Below, in pieces: positions 33,804 through 44,351 of a stretch of 64,000 nucleotides of DNA. The stretch spans positions 992,001-1,056,000 of the forward strand of contig JAIWND010000006.1 of NCBI GenBank assembly GCA_025330725.1, read 5' to 3'. Each line of letters starts with the position of its first letter. Position 1 is the first letter of the stretch. The translations under genes were made by a program, and so were the position numbers. Below the pieces are notes generated by a model. It did not search any database, had not been told where the DNA came from, and worked only from the letters and a program-made list of their open reading frames with translations. The stretch is from Chlamydoabsidia padenii (Eukaryota; Mucoromycota; Mucoromycetes; Mucorales; Cunninghamellaceae).

Positions 33804-35458
33804 ATGCAAACAATATGGTTACTTTTCGGATGTCTCGTTCATTCCATCCTTGTCTACTGTCAAGAACAACAGAGCAATAGCACTCTTACTAGTTCGTCAA
33901 ATGGTCTGACTGGAAGGTTTCTGCATATCACAGGTAAGGAAAAAAAAAACACCCTCTTTACATTGTTGAACTTAACTGATCATCGTTCAAGATATCCATG
34001 TGGATCCAAACTACTTGGTGGGCTCCAGTCCCAAACAACACTGTCATAGAAAAAGTGACAGGGCACACAAAAATACGGCAGGAAGATTTGGTGCATTGAG
34101 TACCAAATGTGATAGTCCCTTGGCCTTGGTAAGGCAAAAGAAAAAAAAAAAAAAGTTCCTGCATGAATGCCGGGATTTGAAAAATAGTCATGCAGCTAAC
34201 CGATTTCATCAGGTGGATGCTTCTTTCAAATTCATGAAAGAGTCTTTACAAGACATTGATTTTATTATCTATACTGGTGATACAGCTAGGCATGATCGGG
34301 ATGATGAATTAAGTCGAACAGAAACGGATGTATTGGAGGACCACAAGACAGTTGTCCAGTTTTTCAAAAATGCATTTAACATCCCGACCATCAAACTGGT
34401 AAACTGAAAAAGGGGGGAGGAAGGTTTTGATTCATCCAACTCATTTTTTCTTCTTCTTCTTTCTTTATATAGATACCTACAATCGGTAATAATGATGCGG
34501 TTGAACACGACAATATTATGACTACAAGTAGTATCTACAAGTCACTGGAAACTATTTGGGAGCCCCTCCAGCTGAGTTTGAATGATACTTTTCCAACTGG
34601 AGGATATTTCATGCAAAACGATATTGTGCCTGGATTACGAATAATGAACTTGAACTCTATGTTTTTCTTCAACAAAAACATGGCTGTACAAGGATGTGAT
34701 CGAAAGGATAGTCCTGGTGCCATACAAATGGCATGGATCAAGGAGAAATTGGAATTGGCAAAGAAGGATAAGGTGATGGTTTACATCATGGGTCATGTCC
34801 CCCCCTATCATGATGATGGATCACCATTATTTACTCCTTCTTGTCTCAGTCAATACTTTCATCTCATTGGCATGTATGGTGATATTATTGCTGGCCATTT
34901 TACTGGTCATACCAATAGTAAGTGGATGAAAAAAGTAAGAGTTATGCAAAAAAGAAGTCTAATTTCAAATCCCGATACAGACGATGTGTTGACAGCTATT
35001 GTGTCAAATAATAATACCTTTGAAGCCATTCCTGCCATACCAGACAAGAACAATTTGAGAACATTGAATGTGGGTCCAGTGTCGACCATGTTATTCAATG
35101 CTCCATCCATAATACCTGTCAATAATCCTGCCATTCGTGTTTATCATTATGAAACGATGGAAGGAAAAGAGTAAGTGCCTATCCGTCATACCGTTTATTC
35201 AAACATATTCCAACTTTTTTTTTTTCCTATTGTAGGCACCCTGTTGGTACTATTCTTGATTGGGATCAGTATTATGTTGATCTGAACAAGGCCAATAGGA
35301 ACGGCAATGTGGTATACGAGTTGGAATATCGGGCCTCCCAGTTATATGGTGTGAAAAGATTCGATGCACAAGGAATATCTAGAGCATTCAAACAACTTCG
35401 AGTAAACACAGTTGCCCGACATAACTATACACGATATACCACAGTTAGTAAATTTTAA
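33804..35458 (+). CDS. PPN1: Vacuolar endopolyphosphatase (PPN1-like metallophosphoesterase)
   Basis: Hydrolyses internal phosphoanhydride bonds of polyphosphate in the vacuole. About 457 residues in five exons: 33804-33933, 33992-34128, 34213-34398, 34473-35170 and 35236-35458. The ATG at 33804 opens a hydrophobic signal/anchor (MQTIWLLFGCLVHSILVYC). Metallophosphoesterase motifs follow in order: GRFLHITDIHVDPNY (DxH), YTGDTARHDRD (GD), PTIGNNDAVEH (GNND, as in PPN1), YIMGHVPPYHDD and AGHFTGHTN. The spacing and the GNND variant point to PPN1, not acid sphingomyelinase, the nearest relative. It is shorter than yeast Ppn1, with the N-terminal extension missing. The intron at 34129-34212 contains an in-frame Lys-rich open stretch; removing it restores the family sequence CDSPLALVDASF. 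Confidence 0.88.
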
Positions 35459-35995
35459 GAGCGGGGTTTTTGTAGAGTACAAATAAAATAATTGCTCTTC
35501 CTATTTTATGCAGACCATCTCCGCTCAATAATTTACATCCCGCCAAATACCTTTTCTTTTCTTTTCTCTCTCTTTCTCACTCAATCTTACTTTGGGCAAA
35601 AAAAAAAAAAAAATCTTATATAAAGAACAAGTGTTATTGACTTATCGAAAAGTAGATTCCTCTCGTGGTGGTGCCAGTCTTTTTAATTTTGCAAAAGATC
35701 CATTTTAACAAGGGGTAAGCCCGATAACATAGTGAAACCTGGTATTGATACCTATTCTCCTTTTTATGACTCTTTAGGAATCAACAACACAACCTACATC
35801 AAAACGATGAAACCCCAATAATGATACTAAAACTACTATCGTACAGGTAAGCTCACTCATCTCAGCCAAAGTATAATGTATTAACGCTGACTCCTTTTTC
35901 AAAAATGTACGAAAACAGAGTCTTTGGAAACTTGAACGAATCACCCAAGTCAACGAACCTAGTACCTTAATCGATCCTGCTAATCAACTTGATGG
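35459..35995. other. Intergenic after PPN1
   Basis: A GCGGGGTTTTTG word right after the PPN1 stop and a GGCGGGATG word (minus strand) near 35540. An open stretch with a possible donor at 35848 and acceptor near 35920 may belong to the unidentified fragment that follows. Frames are interrupted. Confidence 0.35.
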
Positions 35996-36337
35996 ATGCT
36001 GGTGGACGGATACGACGACTTGGATACGAACGTACTTATGGATTGGAAGGTGTGTCACTTTGGTGCAGGACGATGGGTCTATCAACAAGCTGTATTGAAA
36101 CCCATTCTTGGAGCATTCTCTCGTTTGGGCAAACCAACTATTGTTACTGGATTGGTAAGTTGATGGCAATAAAATGTTAGTAAAGAGAAATAATGTCACT
36201 AAGTTTTTTTTTTTTACTACTTGATCAAGACTATGGGCGCATCTGTATTGGACACCACAACAGGTAATATGTCTTTTAACTGGACCATGTCGGAAGCACC
36301 AACATTTGGTTTAGCATCACCCATTACTCTTCTTTAA
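35996..36337 (+). other. Unidentified coding-like fragment with one intron
   Basis: Two blocks joined by a normal intron: 35996-36154 (donor GTAAGT) and 36230-36337 (acceptor AAG, stop TAA), in phase, 88 residues. It reads MLVDGYDDLDTNVLMDWKVC and later GAGRWVYQQAVLKPILGAFS, GKPTIVTGL and TMGASVLDTT. The protein composition and splice signals look genuine. Upstream, other frames are open through the same DNA (35920-36060) and stops interrupt this frame, so this is probably the 3' end of a decayed gene or of a gene whose first exons I cannot place. No family recognised. Confidence 0.3.
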
Positions 36338-36491
36338 TTTATACTTTGTCATTAGTTATACACCCCCCCTTTAATGCTTATAGTTTTTATAATCTTTACA
36401 ATTTAAAAAGGTACCATTTACTTTATTATACTTGTTAATAAACACAATAAACAGCTACATCTGATTCTTTTAACTAAAAGTAAAAAATGAC

Positions 36492-36945
36492 CTATTCTAA
36501 TGTCATATTAATGATACTAAATGGTGATGATGATGATTGGTTTGGGTTGTATATGAGATCCTTGTAAAGTGAGTCGATCGTGTTTGTCATACCAGTTGTT
36601 GCATTCAAATCATTTTGTTTCACCATCGTCTTGGCGTTCTACAGATACTAATCGAGAGACAAAAAAAAAAAAAAACGCTTTGTCTAGGTACTAAACAGAA
36701 GATGGTGATAAAGATTAGTAGTTTGGAAGGGATGCATGAGAGGGCATAATACCTACCACAAAGCAGAAGACGATCAAACTGGTGAGTGGATCCTTTTGCC
36801 TCCCTATCCATTTGCACACACCGGTCTTCTTCTTTTGATTTCCTTACCTTTTGATTGTTACCCCAAGATGACTGATTCGGGATAACAAACAGACAATGTA
36901 TATCGCACCGGTACCAAGACATTGAGATCGGCAGCATAATTGTAA
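36492..36945 (-). other. Possible spliced small membrane-protein gene (3' part), unidentified
   Basis: Three minus-strand blocks with consistent splice sites and phase: 36848-36945, 36757-36778 (22 nt) and 36492-36638, ending at TAG 36492-36494. They read LQLCCRSQCLGTGAIYIVCL..., SLIVFCFV (hydrophobic), then NAKTMVKQNDLNATTGMTNT and a polar tail ending SIINMTLE. The acceptor before 36945 has a good pyrimidine tract. I could not find the upstream exon, and other frames are also open in the first block. Could be real or a relic; no family recognised. Confidence 0.3.
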
Positions 36946-37987
36946 CTGTTGAAGAGGAAAGACGTAGTTCGTATGGATCTTGGCTCGCCCCAGTGCTGAA
37001 TCGTGTTGATGTCCTTGTCTTTTATCGTCGTTTTCCTTTTTATGAATGGCATGTATATAATCTTAGTTGGCCTAAAACACCATACAACAAGTGTCTATTT
37101 CCAATTGCTTGGCAAACTAAGCAATGGCCATATTCCAGTTTACTTGTTTTGCTTTTTACCTGTAGCCATTGTTTCAATCGTTTTTCTGTGGAGCTATCAC
37201 TGGAACTACCTATCCAAGTGAGTGGTTTTATTTGAATAATGTTTATTTCATGAAGGAAGTTAGTTTTAACAAAAGAAAAAGAAAAAGAAAAAATTCAACT
37301 TGCCCATACTTTGATCAAAATCGGACTTTGAATATATTGAACCTTGCAGATCTTCCTAGTATCATGTATACATCTTCATGCTAGCATACCCATTGTACAT
37401 GTAACATATAACATGTCATAAGAAACAGTAATTTGAAAGTTCATGCCTATTTAGCTTGGAATCATCCTGTCTCGTCGAATAACCATACCATCAAAGAGAG
37501 AGAAAACAATTTCATCTGAATGATATATGCCGCTATTGAGTGTGTGAAGAGCCGATCTAGTTGGAATCAAACCAAGATACAATGTTGCAGATAGGGAAAG
37601 GGCTTAATCATTATCTAGGCTGGCATGCATGAATTATAAATTCCGTCACGCGTGTGGGAGAAAATGGATGATTGTTTCGCCGACACATCTAGCCCTCCCC
37701 CCATCTCTATCACTCACTATTCGAACAAAGAAGTAATTTGGATGATTCAAAAAGACCACAGAGAATTAAAAGGAAAGTTTACCATAATCGGTTGGCTTGG
37801 CGGGTTGTTCTTTACGTCATTTTTGTATTGGTTACAAATGGTTTCGTCAAGAATTCCCGACTAGGCGGGGTTTGAACTGAATCTTGGTTTTTTATATCAT
37901 TTGAATCGCGAGACAATTTATGTTCCACCCTGTTCTTTCTCTTTCTTCTTCTCTTCTTTTTTTACTACCCAATTACTCAACTAATCA
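36946..37987. other. Intergenic before fimbrin, with one hydrophobic open stretch
   Basis: At 37009-37221 (plus) an ATG opens 70 codons with two strongly hydrophobic segments (MSLSFIVVFLFMNGMYIILV and PVYLFCFLPVAIVSIVFLW), stop TGA. It may be a fragment of a membrane-protein gene, but no partner exons were found. The rest is AT-rich without coding signal, except the GCGGGGTTTGAA word before fimbrin. Confidence 0.35.
37865..37876 (+). promoter_or_regulatory. GCGGGGTTTGAA element upstream of fimbrin
   Basis: Match to the recurring word, 112 nt before the ATG at 37988. Its left flank GACTAGGCGG is shared with the site before VPS13 (44247-44257). Role inferred only. Confidence 0.35.
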
Positions 37988-38445
37988 ATGCCTATTGTCA
38001 ATGCTTTTACACTCTCAAGAAAATACCCTCAACTTGAAGTGAATGATATTAATGGTCTTATCGATCAATTCAAGTAAGTGGTTTGCAGAATAAAGAAAAT
38101 GATGGGATAGAAGTGGGTGGAGAAATACTTCTTGCTGCAATGGACCCTTGACTGACCAAGTTACTTTTTTTCTTTACCCCTTCTCTATTATAGCAACTGT
38201 GATCTTGATGGAGACGGCTACTTGGACCAGCGTGAAATTCAACAAGCTTGCAAGGATACTGGCTACAGCGACAACTATGATGAAATCCGGGCAACTCTCA
38301 AACAAGTTAGTACCAGTGCTACTCACAAGGTGGATGTGGAAGAATTTGTAGAGGTAAACGAAAAAAAAAAAAGGGGGGGGGGACCATAAACGGTGGTGGT
38401 GGTGGTGTAGAGAGTAACAAGTTGCCAAGAAATCTTGCTAACAAC

Positions 38446-38491
<46 letters not shown>

Positions 38492-39532
38492 CAACTAGTT
38501 GGCTGCCAAGCTCAAGGACGGACGAAACAAGGGTGCGTTTGATGTCCATCAACATAAAATCAAGGTCCAAGGCACTAATGCGAATGTGACTCATACTATC
38601 AACGAAGATGAACGAACTGAATTCACTCGACATATCAACAGCGTAATGGCAGGTGATGAACATGTGGGTCATCGTTTACCTATTCCTACCAACACTATGC
38701 AGTTATTCGATGAGTGTCGAGGTAAGTTTGTGTGTGTGTGGGGGGGAAAGGGGGAAAACAGATATATGGTATATACTAACTAACCAACCAACTTTTCTTC
38801 TTTTACATAGATGGTCTTATCTTGTGTAAATTGATCAATGATGCTGTGACCGATACGATCGATGAACGTGTACTCAATGTGGGTGGTAAAGCCAAGAAGC
38901 AAATCAATCAATTCCAAATGGTGGAAAACAACAACATTGTGATCAACTCTGCCAAGGCCATTGGATGCTCTGTGGTGAACATTGGATCTCAAGATATTAT
39001 GGAAGCAAGAGAACACTTGATTCTGGGTTTAATCTGGCAAATCATCAAACGGGGTTTGCTCAGCAAAATCGACATCAAACTCCATCCTGAACTCTACCGG
39101 TTATTGGAAGATGGCGAAACACTGGATGAATTCTTACGTCTCCCTCCAGATCAAATCTTATTGCGCTGGTTCAACTACCATCTCAAGCGGGCCAATGGAT
39201 GGGAACGACGGGTGACGAACTTTAGCAAGGATGTGGCCGATGGACAAAACTATGCCGTGTTGCTGAATCAACTGAAACCGGAACAATGCAGCTTGGCGCC
39301 TCTTCAAGAACCTGATTTGATGCAACGAGCGGAAATGGTGCTGGAAAATGCTGACAGGATCGATTGTCGCAAGTATTTGACTCCCAAGGCTTTGGTCGCT
39401 GGTAACCCTAAACTCAACTTGGCTTTTGTTGCACATTTGTTCAACACCCATCCTAGCTTGGATCCTTTGACTGAAGAAGAAGCACCTGAAATCGAACCTT
39501 TTGATGCTGAAGGTGAACGTGAAGCAAGAAGT

Positions 39533-39583
<51 letters not shown>

Positions 39584-40304
39584 AACAAACACAAGCTCAT
39601 TCACTCACTCACTTTTGTATCTCTCTTTTTATAGTGTTCACATTGTGGCTTAACTCATTGAACGTGGATCCTGGTGTATACAACTTGTTTGAAGATCTCA
39701 AGGACGGTTTGGTGCTATTGCAAGCTTACGATAAGGTGGTCCCTGGTCTAGTCAACTGGCGCATGGTGGGCAAGAAACAACCTCTCAGCCGATTCAAGCA
39801 AATTGAAAATTGTAACTATGCGGTGATGTTGGGTCAAGAACGTCGATTCTCATTGGTGGGAATTCAAGGGGCTGATATCACGGATGGTCAACGTACGCTC
39901 ACATTGGGTTTGGTGTGGCAACTGATGCGGGAAAACATCATCCACACTCTGCAATCATTGACCTCAAAGGGAAGCGGCCGGCCGGTGACGGATCAAGACA
40001 TGGTGCGTTGGGCAAACGAATGTGTGGCTCGGGGTGGTAAGGCGACCAAGATGGCATCGTTCCGTGACCCATCTCTGCGCTCGGGTATCTTCTTTTTGGA
40101 TGTATTGAATGGGATCAAGCCGGGTATTGTCGACTATAGTATGGTCACGCGCGGTGTCTCTGATGATGATGCTTTTAACAATGCTCGTCTCGCTATCTCT
40201 ATTGCTCGTAAATTGGGTGCTACTATTTTCTTGGTGCCTGAAGATATTGTGGAAGTCCGTGCCAAGATGGTAAGTGCAGGTGTGGACGGGATTTGGAATA
40301 TACT

Positions 40305-40339
<35 letters not shown>

Positions 40340-40395
40340 CTTGTTAGAACTTGACGTTTATTGGTAGTCTAATGGTGGTGGATCGACAACATTAA
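37988..40395 (+). CDS. SAC6: Fimbrin/plastin, actin-bundling protein
   Basis: Cross-links actin filaments in patches and at the hyphal tip during endocytosis. About 623 residues, the usual fimbrin length. Six exons: 37988-38073, 38194-38353, 38499-38721, 38811-39530, 39635-40269 and 40348-40395. EF-hand region first (NCDLDGDGYLDQREIQ is a good Ca2+ loop), then two actin-binding domains made of four calponin-homology repeats (INDAVTDTIDERVLN; LLRWFNYHLKRAN; FTLWLNSLNVDPGVYNLFED; MVRWANECVARGG). The second EF hand is degenerate. Two introns carry very long homopolymers: T of about 42 nt before exon 3 and A of about 45 nt after exon 4, with a T-run of about 30 nt before exon 6. The last exon is only 48 nt. 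Confidence 0.97.
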
Positions 40396-40644
40396 TAGGC
40401 TCCCTCTTTCTTATATGAATACTCTTTATTTTATAGCTGTAATTTAACATGGATGTAACTAGTCCTACTTTTTTTATAATAAAAATTCTTCATTATGTCA
40501 TTATTGATTCCAAATCTGACTGATACGGCATTGTTTAAATGATAATGTCGATCCATGTATTGTCTTTTTATTTTTATTTTTATTATGGTTTGTTTATATG
40601 CAGAGTGGCAATAGAAATACAAATGGGGGTATGCAGGACGATTC

Positions 40645-41730
40645 TTAATGGCCCAGGATAAAACAGCCTAGCAAAACAACCACCACCCACCAAACACCAG
40701 GTACAACAATAGGTGATGCCGAATGAAGAATATCAAAATAAGAGGAAGAGGAAGAGGAAAAAGCATTGGTGGAAGAAGGAGAGGTGGTGAGTGTGTGTGG
40801 ATCGAGGTTGGTGATTTGGGAAATCCAGGGCAGATGAAATGCAGGTTTGACAAAGACATTGGTCATTTGCAAATCATCCATCTCTGCTGTAGGGCAGGTG
40901 GGTTGATCGGGATTTGAATCATAGGCATACATAATTCGACTCAGGATGCCATCGAGGTGAGGCTCATGCTGATCACGGCTAACCAATGGCCCTCCAGAAT
41001 CGCCATGGCACAACGTACTTGTTGTGCTGATGATACAAACCGCCTCTGTATAAGGGGCAAATATCCCCATCGCTCGGATGTCTTTGGTCCAGTGGCATGA
41101 AGTGGTGATCAGTCGGTTGGATTCACTACCTATGGATGGACTGGTGGCACCCATCCCCATAAATTCCAAAGGTGCCGATGTATTCATGCTGATCGGGATG
41201 GCCTCAATCTCCGCTCTAATTCTTTTATTTTTTTGATTGTTGTTCCACTGCACGGGATCCATCGCATGGTAATAAATAGATGAATAGGAATCCTCCTCAT
41301 TTTTGTCGTCGTCTGAAAAGGTAGAAGAAGAGGAAAGGATGATCGGATGATCCAAACGGATCAAGGCGAGATCGTATATTGTTGCATGAATCGTCTGCTG
41401 GTCATCATCATCCAAAGAAGCGATCGTCTTGTTATGGGTTTTTTGTTGTGGGTACTTTGGATGAACAATAACATGATGGAAGGACTGTTGACGATGTCTA
41501 CCATAATGAACCACACCACTAACGGGATTAGTGGAGGAAACACAATGCGCGGCAGTTAAAATCCACGCCTCGGGAGCCAGAGAAATTAAAACACCGCCGC
41601 ATAAACGAGGTTGCAATAAAGTGACAAAATACGGGTGGGGGTGTTGGCTGATGGTGCCATTCGCTATGCCATGACTTTTTCCAACAAGGCTGCAAAACAC
41701 TAAGGTAAAGAAAAAAAAGACAGGAATCAT
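40645..41730 (-). CDS. Trypsin-like (S1) serine protease with C-terminal membrane/GPI tail
   Basis: Secreted chymotrypsin-fold protease of 361 residues, single exon. The start at 41730 opens a signal peptide (MIPVFFFFTLVFCSLVGKSHG); an upstream open extension is rich in Leu/Ile/Phe and not needed. The mature chain starts near IANGTISQHPHPYFVTLL. The catalytic triad is present: His in WILTAAHC, Asp in IYDLALIRLDHP, Ser in CHGDSGGPLV. A long acidic insertion (SLDDDDQQ ... SDDDKNEEDS) sits between His and Ser regions. The C-terminus has a Ser-rich stretch followed by a hydrophobic tail (IVVPGVWWVVVVLLGCFILG) typical of a GPI-attachment signal or a tail anchor. S1 proteases are uncommon in fungi, and a surface-anchored one is unusual. 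The physiological substrate is unknown. Confidence 0.9.
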   Translation of the reverse strand: MIPVFFFFTLVFCSLVGKSHGIANGTISQHPHPYFVTLLQPRLCGGVLISLAPEAWILTAAHCVSSTNPVSGVVHYGRHRQQSFHHVIVHPKYPQQKTHNKTIASLDDDDQQTIHATIYDLALIRLDHPIILSSSSTFSDDDKNEEDSYSSIYYHAMDPVQWNNNQKNKRIRAEIEAIPISMNTSAPLEFMGMGATSPSIGSESNRLITTSCHWTKDIRAMGIFAPYTEAVCIISTTSTLCHGDSGGPLVSRDQHEPHLDGILSRIMYAYDSNPDQPTCPTAEMDDLQMTNVFVKPAFHLPWISQITNLDPHTLTTSPSSTNAFSSSSSSYFDILHSASPIVVPGVWWVVVVLLGCFILGH

Positions 41731-42388
41731 GGGAAGAAAAAGATAAAAAAAAAAAAGAGAGAGAAAGAGAAAGAGGGTAGGTTCATACCCTAGAAACAAT
41801 GATCCTTTCACGTAGCAAGTGATAGTCATATTTAGATTTTGCATGATTGTTTTCAGGTTGATTAGAATATAAACAAAAATGTCTATGGGATGGTTACACA
41901 AAAGAATGTTTATAATTAACCAAATAAAGTTTTGTAACCCCACATGGTGTAAAAAGGACGAATGAAAAGGGGGAAAGGTGATGTCCCTTTTGATGTAAAA
42001 TGGAATAGTTTAATTTTAGCCCACTATGTAGGCGACTCCCCTGTCATTGTCCTCGAACTGGCAGAATCAAACGTCTTCCCCCCTTGAACTGTATTCATTT
42101 CTTGGGAGTCCCGGGCCAAGTGGCGTGTTGTAAGGGTGTGAATGTTCCTATTAATAGTCTCAAAACATCAGAATTTTTTCTTGGGTCATCTAGAAGCATC
42201 TTTTATGTTTGGGTGATCTGTCAATCTCAAACAAGAGTCAGAATACTCCTTTTTTCTCAAAAAGAAAAAAGCAGCCGATAAAAATGTCATGGATGAAAAC
42301 GTCTTTTCTCACAATCATGCAAAAATGTGATTCGAGAATCGATTTAAACCCCGTCAGCTGGCCAAATAGGTTCATTTAGGTGGGGAAA

Positions 42389-42550
42389 TACTCGCTCAGT
42401 TGTTAACGAATGCTAATGATTAAAGTGGTAATGTAAACACTATGGAATATTTCCAACATAAGTCACCGCAAAAGCCAAGCTCCAAGACCCTTGTGTCGGT
42501 ATGTTCAGCCTTGCGATGAATTTTATCTGTCCTTTCTAAGAAAAAAAAAA
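42389..42550 (+). repeat. Dispersed ~160-bp repeat, copy 1
   Basis: Begins TACTCGCTC, contains TGCTAATGATTAAAGTGG and CCAAGCTCCAAGACCCTTGT, and ends in a poly(A)-like run. Very similar to 42619-42780 (230 bp further right) and, in inverted orientation, more distantly similar to 57254-57415 and 57500-57660. Confidence 0.85.
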
Positions 42551-42618
42551 GAGTACGAAGAGGAACCAGACTTCATTTTCAGATCCCGTCTGCCTCTACT
42601 AAGATTTGGAAAGGGCTT

Positions 42619-42780
42619 TACTCGCTCCATTGTCAACGGGTGCTAATGATTAAAGTGGCGATGTGGATACTATAGCATATTTACAACATAAGTCAACGCA
42701 AAAGCCAAGCTCCAAGACCCTTGTGCCGGTATGATCAGGCTTGCAATGACTTTTACCTGTCATTTGCAAGAAAAAAAAAT
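42619..42780 (+). repeat. Dispersed ~160-bp repeat, copy 2
   Basis: Direct copy of 42389-42550 at a 230-bp offset with scattered substitutions and no large indels, also ending in an A-run. Confidence 0.85.
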
Positions 42781-42935
42781 CAACGCGTAGTTCAAAATAT
42801 CATAACCCCTTGAAAAAAGCAAACATTTACCTTGCTCAAGAGTTCTTGGATGAGATCTTTCACTCATTGTTTCCCCATTGTTATCATTTTGGTGGCGATA
42901 GTGCTGATATCATCATATTGTTGTTCGAAATGACT

Positions 42936-43060
42936 AGATGCTCTTATCGTGCACTAATTTCGTCTCAGCATCTGTAGTCTCATGGTACTACCTTGGCTGA
43001 GTTTAAAGTATGCTGAGACGACGGATGCTGAGACGAAATTAGTGCACGATGAGAGCATCT
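42936..43060. repeat. Inverted repeat with 37-nt arms (hairpin or MITE-like)
   Basis: Left arm 42936-42972 and right arm 43024-43060 are reverse complements at 36 of 37 positions, separated by 51 nt. The arms are flanked by ACT on both sides (ACT|AGATGCTC ... GAGCATCT|ACT), which could be a 3-bp target duplication. A further TGCTGAGACG inside the loop repeats part of the arm. Confidence 0.88.
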
Positions 43061-44253
43061 ACTGTCTTTTTGTTTCAAAGAAAAAAAAAAAAAAGAGCAC
43101 GACCGGAAAAAATCGCGATTTGAAAGCGGCATGAATTTAACCAAACCATATAAGGAACCTCTTGACAGGATTAGTATGTTAAAAACTCACATCAAACCGT
43201 GGAAATGAGCTCAAACAGATAAACACTACAAATATAACTTTACCTCATTATAAACAAAGAAACTACATCAAGGTACCAATGCAAATCATCTTGCCTTGCT
43301 CATTCATCGGTATACCAGTCATGTTCAGCCCCGATGAAAAGGTTGACGGTGGAGTATGATGCACTACACTATATTGCAGTTACAAAGGTAAATGTAACCA
43401 CTGTAACTGCCTATATATCTTTGTTGTGATAGCCCGACGTTCAGTTTTTAAGTTTTGATTATGTGATGAGTGACATTGCATAACATGTCTTGATGCAGGT
43501 CAGAATGGCTTTCTCAATAAAGATGTTCAACCATATCATGAAAACATTTTAGATCATAATATACTAGTTGCTAAAGGTCAAAAAATGATTTATAGGCAAT
43601 GGATTGAGAAGAATGGAGTATAAGATATAAAAAGACGGAAGAGAAAAATAAAACGGATCCAGTCGAAGCAGACCCTACTGGCGGGATTTCAATATCATAG
43701 GCATGGCCTCGGTCCTTTCTAGTTGTGAATGTCAGAAGTATAACGAAACTTTTTATGCACCGAGAATATAGAATAAGATTAAGATAGTTCTTCATTGGTA
43801 TAGATGATATGTCAAAGATAATTTTATTCTGGTAGCACAATGAAAAGTTAACAAAAGTTGAACAGGAAGTGTACGGCCACAGGATGGGATCGAAACCCCG
43901 CATACAAACGAAAGTCTCTAATAGGGAGCCGGTTACAAATAGGTGGTGCCTCATTGCTATGTTGTCCTCATAAATAGGCATTGTAAGATAATGCCTTTTA
44001 TTTATTCCACTGGTCTTAGTTGTTATACTTGGGCACTTGCCATTCTGTTTTTAAACACACACACACACACACACATCCCTTCTACCCATTATTATGCATT
44101 CACTATTACATAAAAGTTATTTTAATAAGCTATTGAAACTACATATCAGAAAACCTTTGATATTCAATCTAAACGACGATGGTCATTGGTTAAGAGCATA
44201 ACCATGTCAATCATGCAGATGGGATCGAATTTGCATACTTTTTTTTAGACTAG

Positions 44254-44265
44254 GCGGTCTTTGAA
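44254..44265 (+). promoter_or_regulatory. GCGGTCTTTGAA element upstream of VPS13
   Basis: Variant of the recurring word, 87 nt before the ATG at 44352, sharing GACTAGGCGG with the fimbrin site. Role inferred only. Confidence 0.3.
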
Positions 44266-44351
44266 AATTGCTTTTTGGTTTTAAAGCGCGGCTTTCCGAT
44301 TCTTTGTCTCTCTTTCCATTTTTTTTTTCTTCCCATTAATATATACTTATT

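Larger units (their letters stand above)
41731..44351. other. Large intergenic region with repeats and a hairpin
   Basis: About 2.6 kb without a gene. It holds two ~160-bp direct repeats (42389-42550 and 42619-42780), a long inverted repeat (42936-43060), several words of the GCGGGATTT type (42340, 43109, 43680, 43909), a (CA)n microsatellite at 44056-44074 and the short VPS13 promoter. The open stretch at 43571-43981 (minus) has no recognisable protein features. Confidence 0.55.

Noticed and set aside
38319..38672. Minus-strand open frame rich in Lys and Phe across fimbrin exon 3
   Set aside because: It is produced by the poly(T) tract and the antisense of a clear fimbrin exon.
44056..44074. 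(CA)n and other microsatellites as functional elements
   Set aside because: Ordinary simple repeats with nothing around them to suggest a role.
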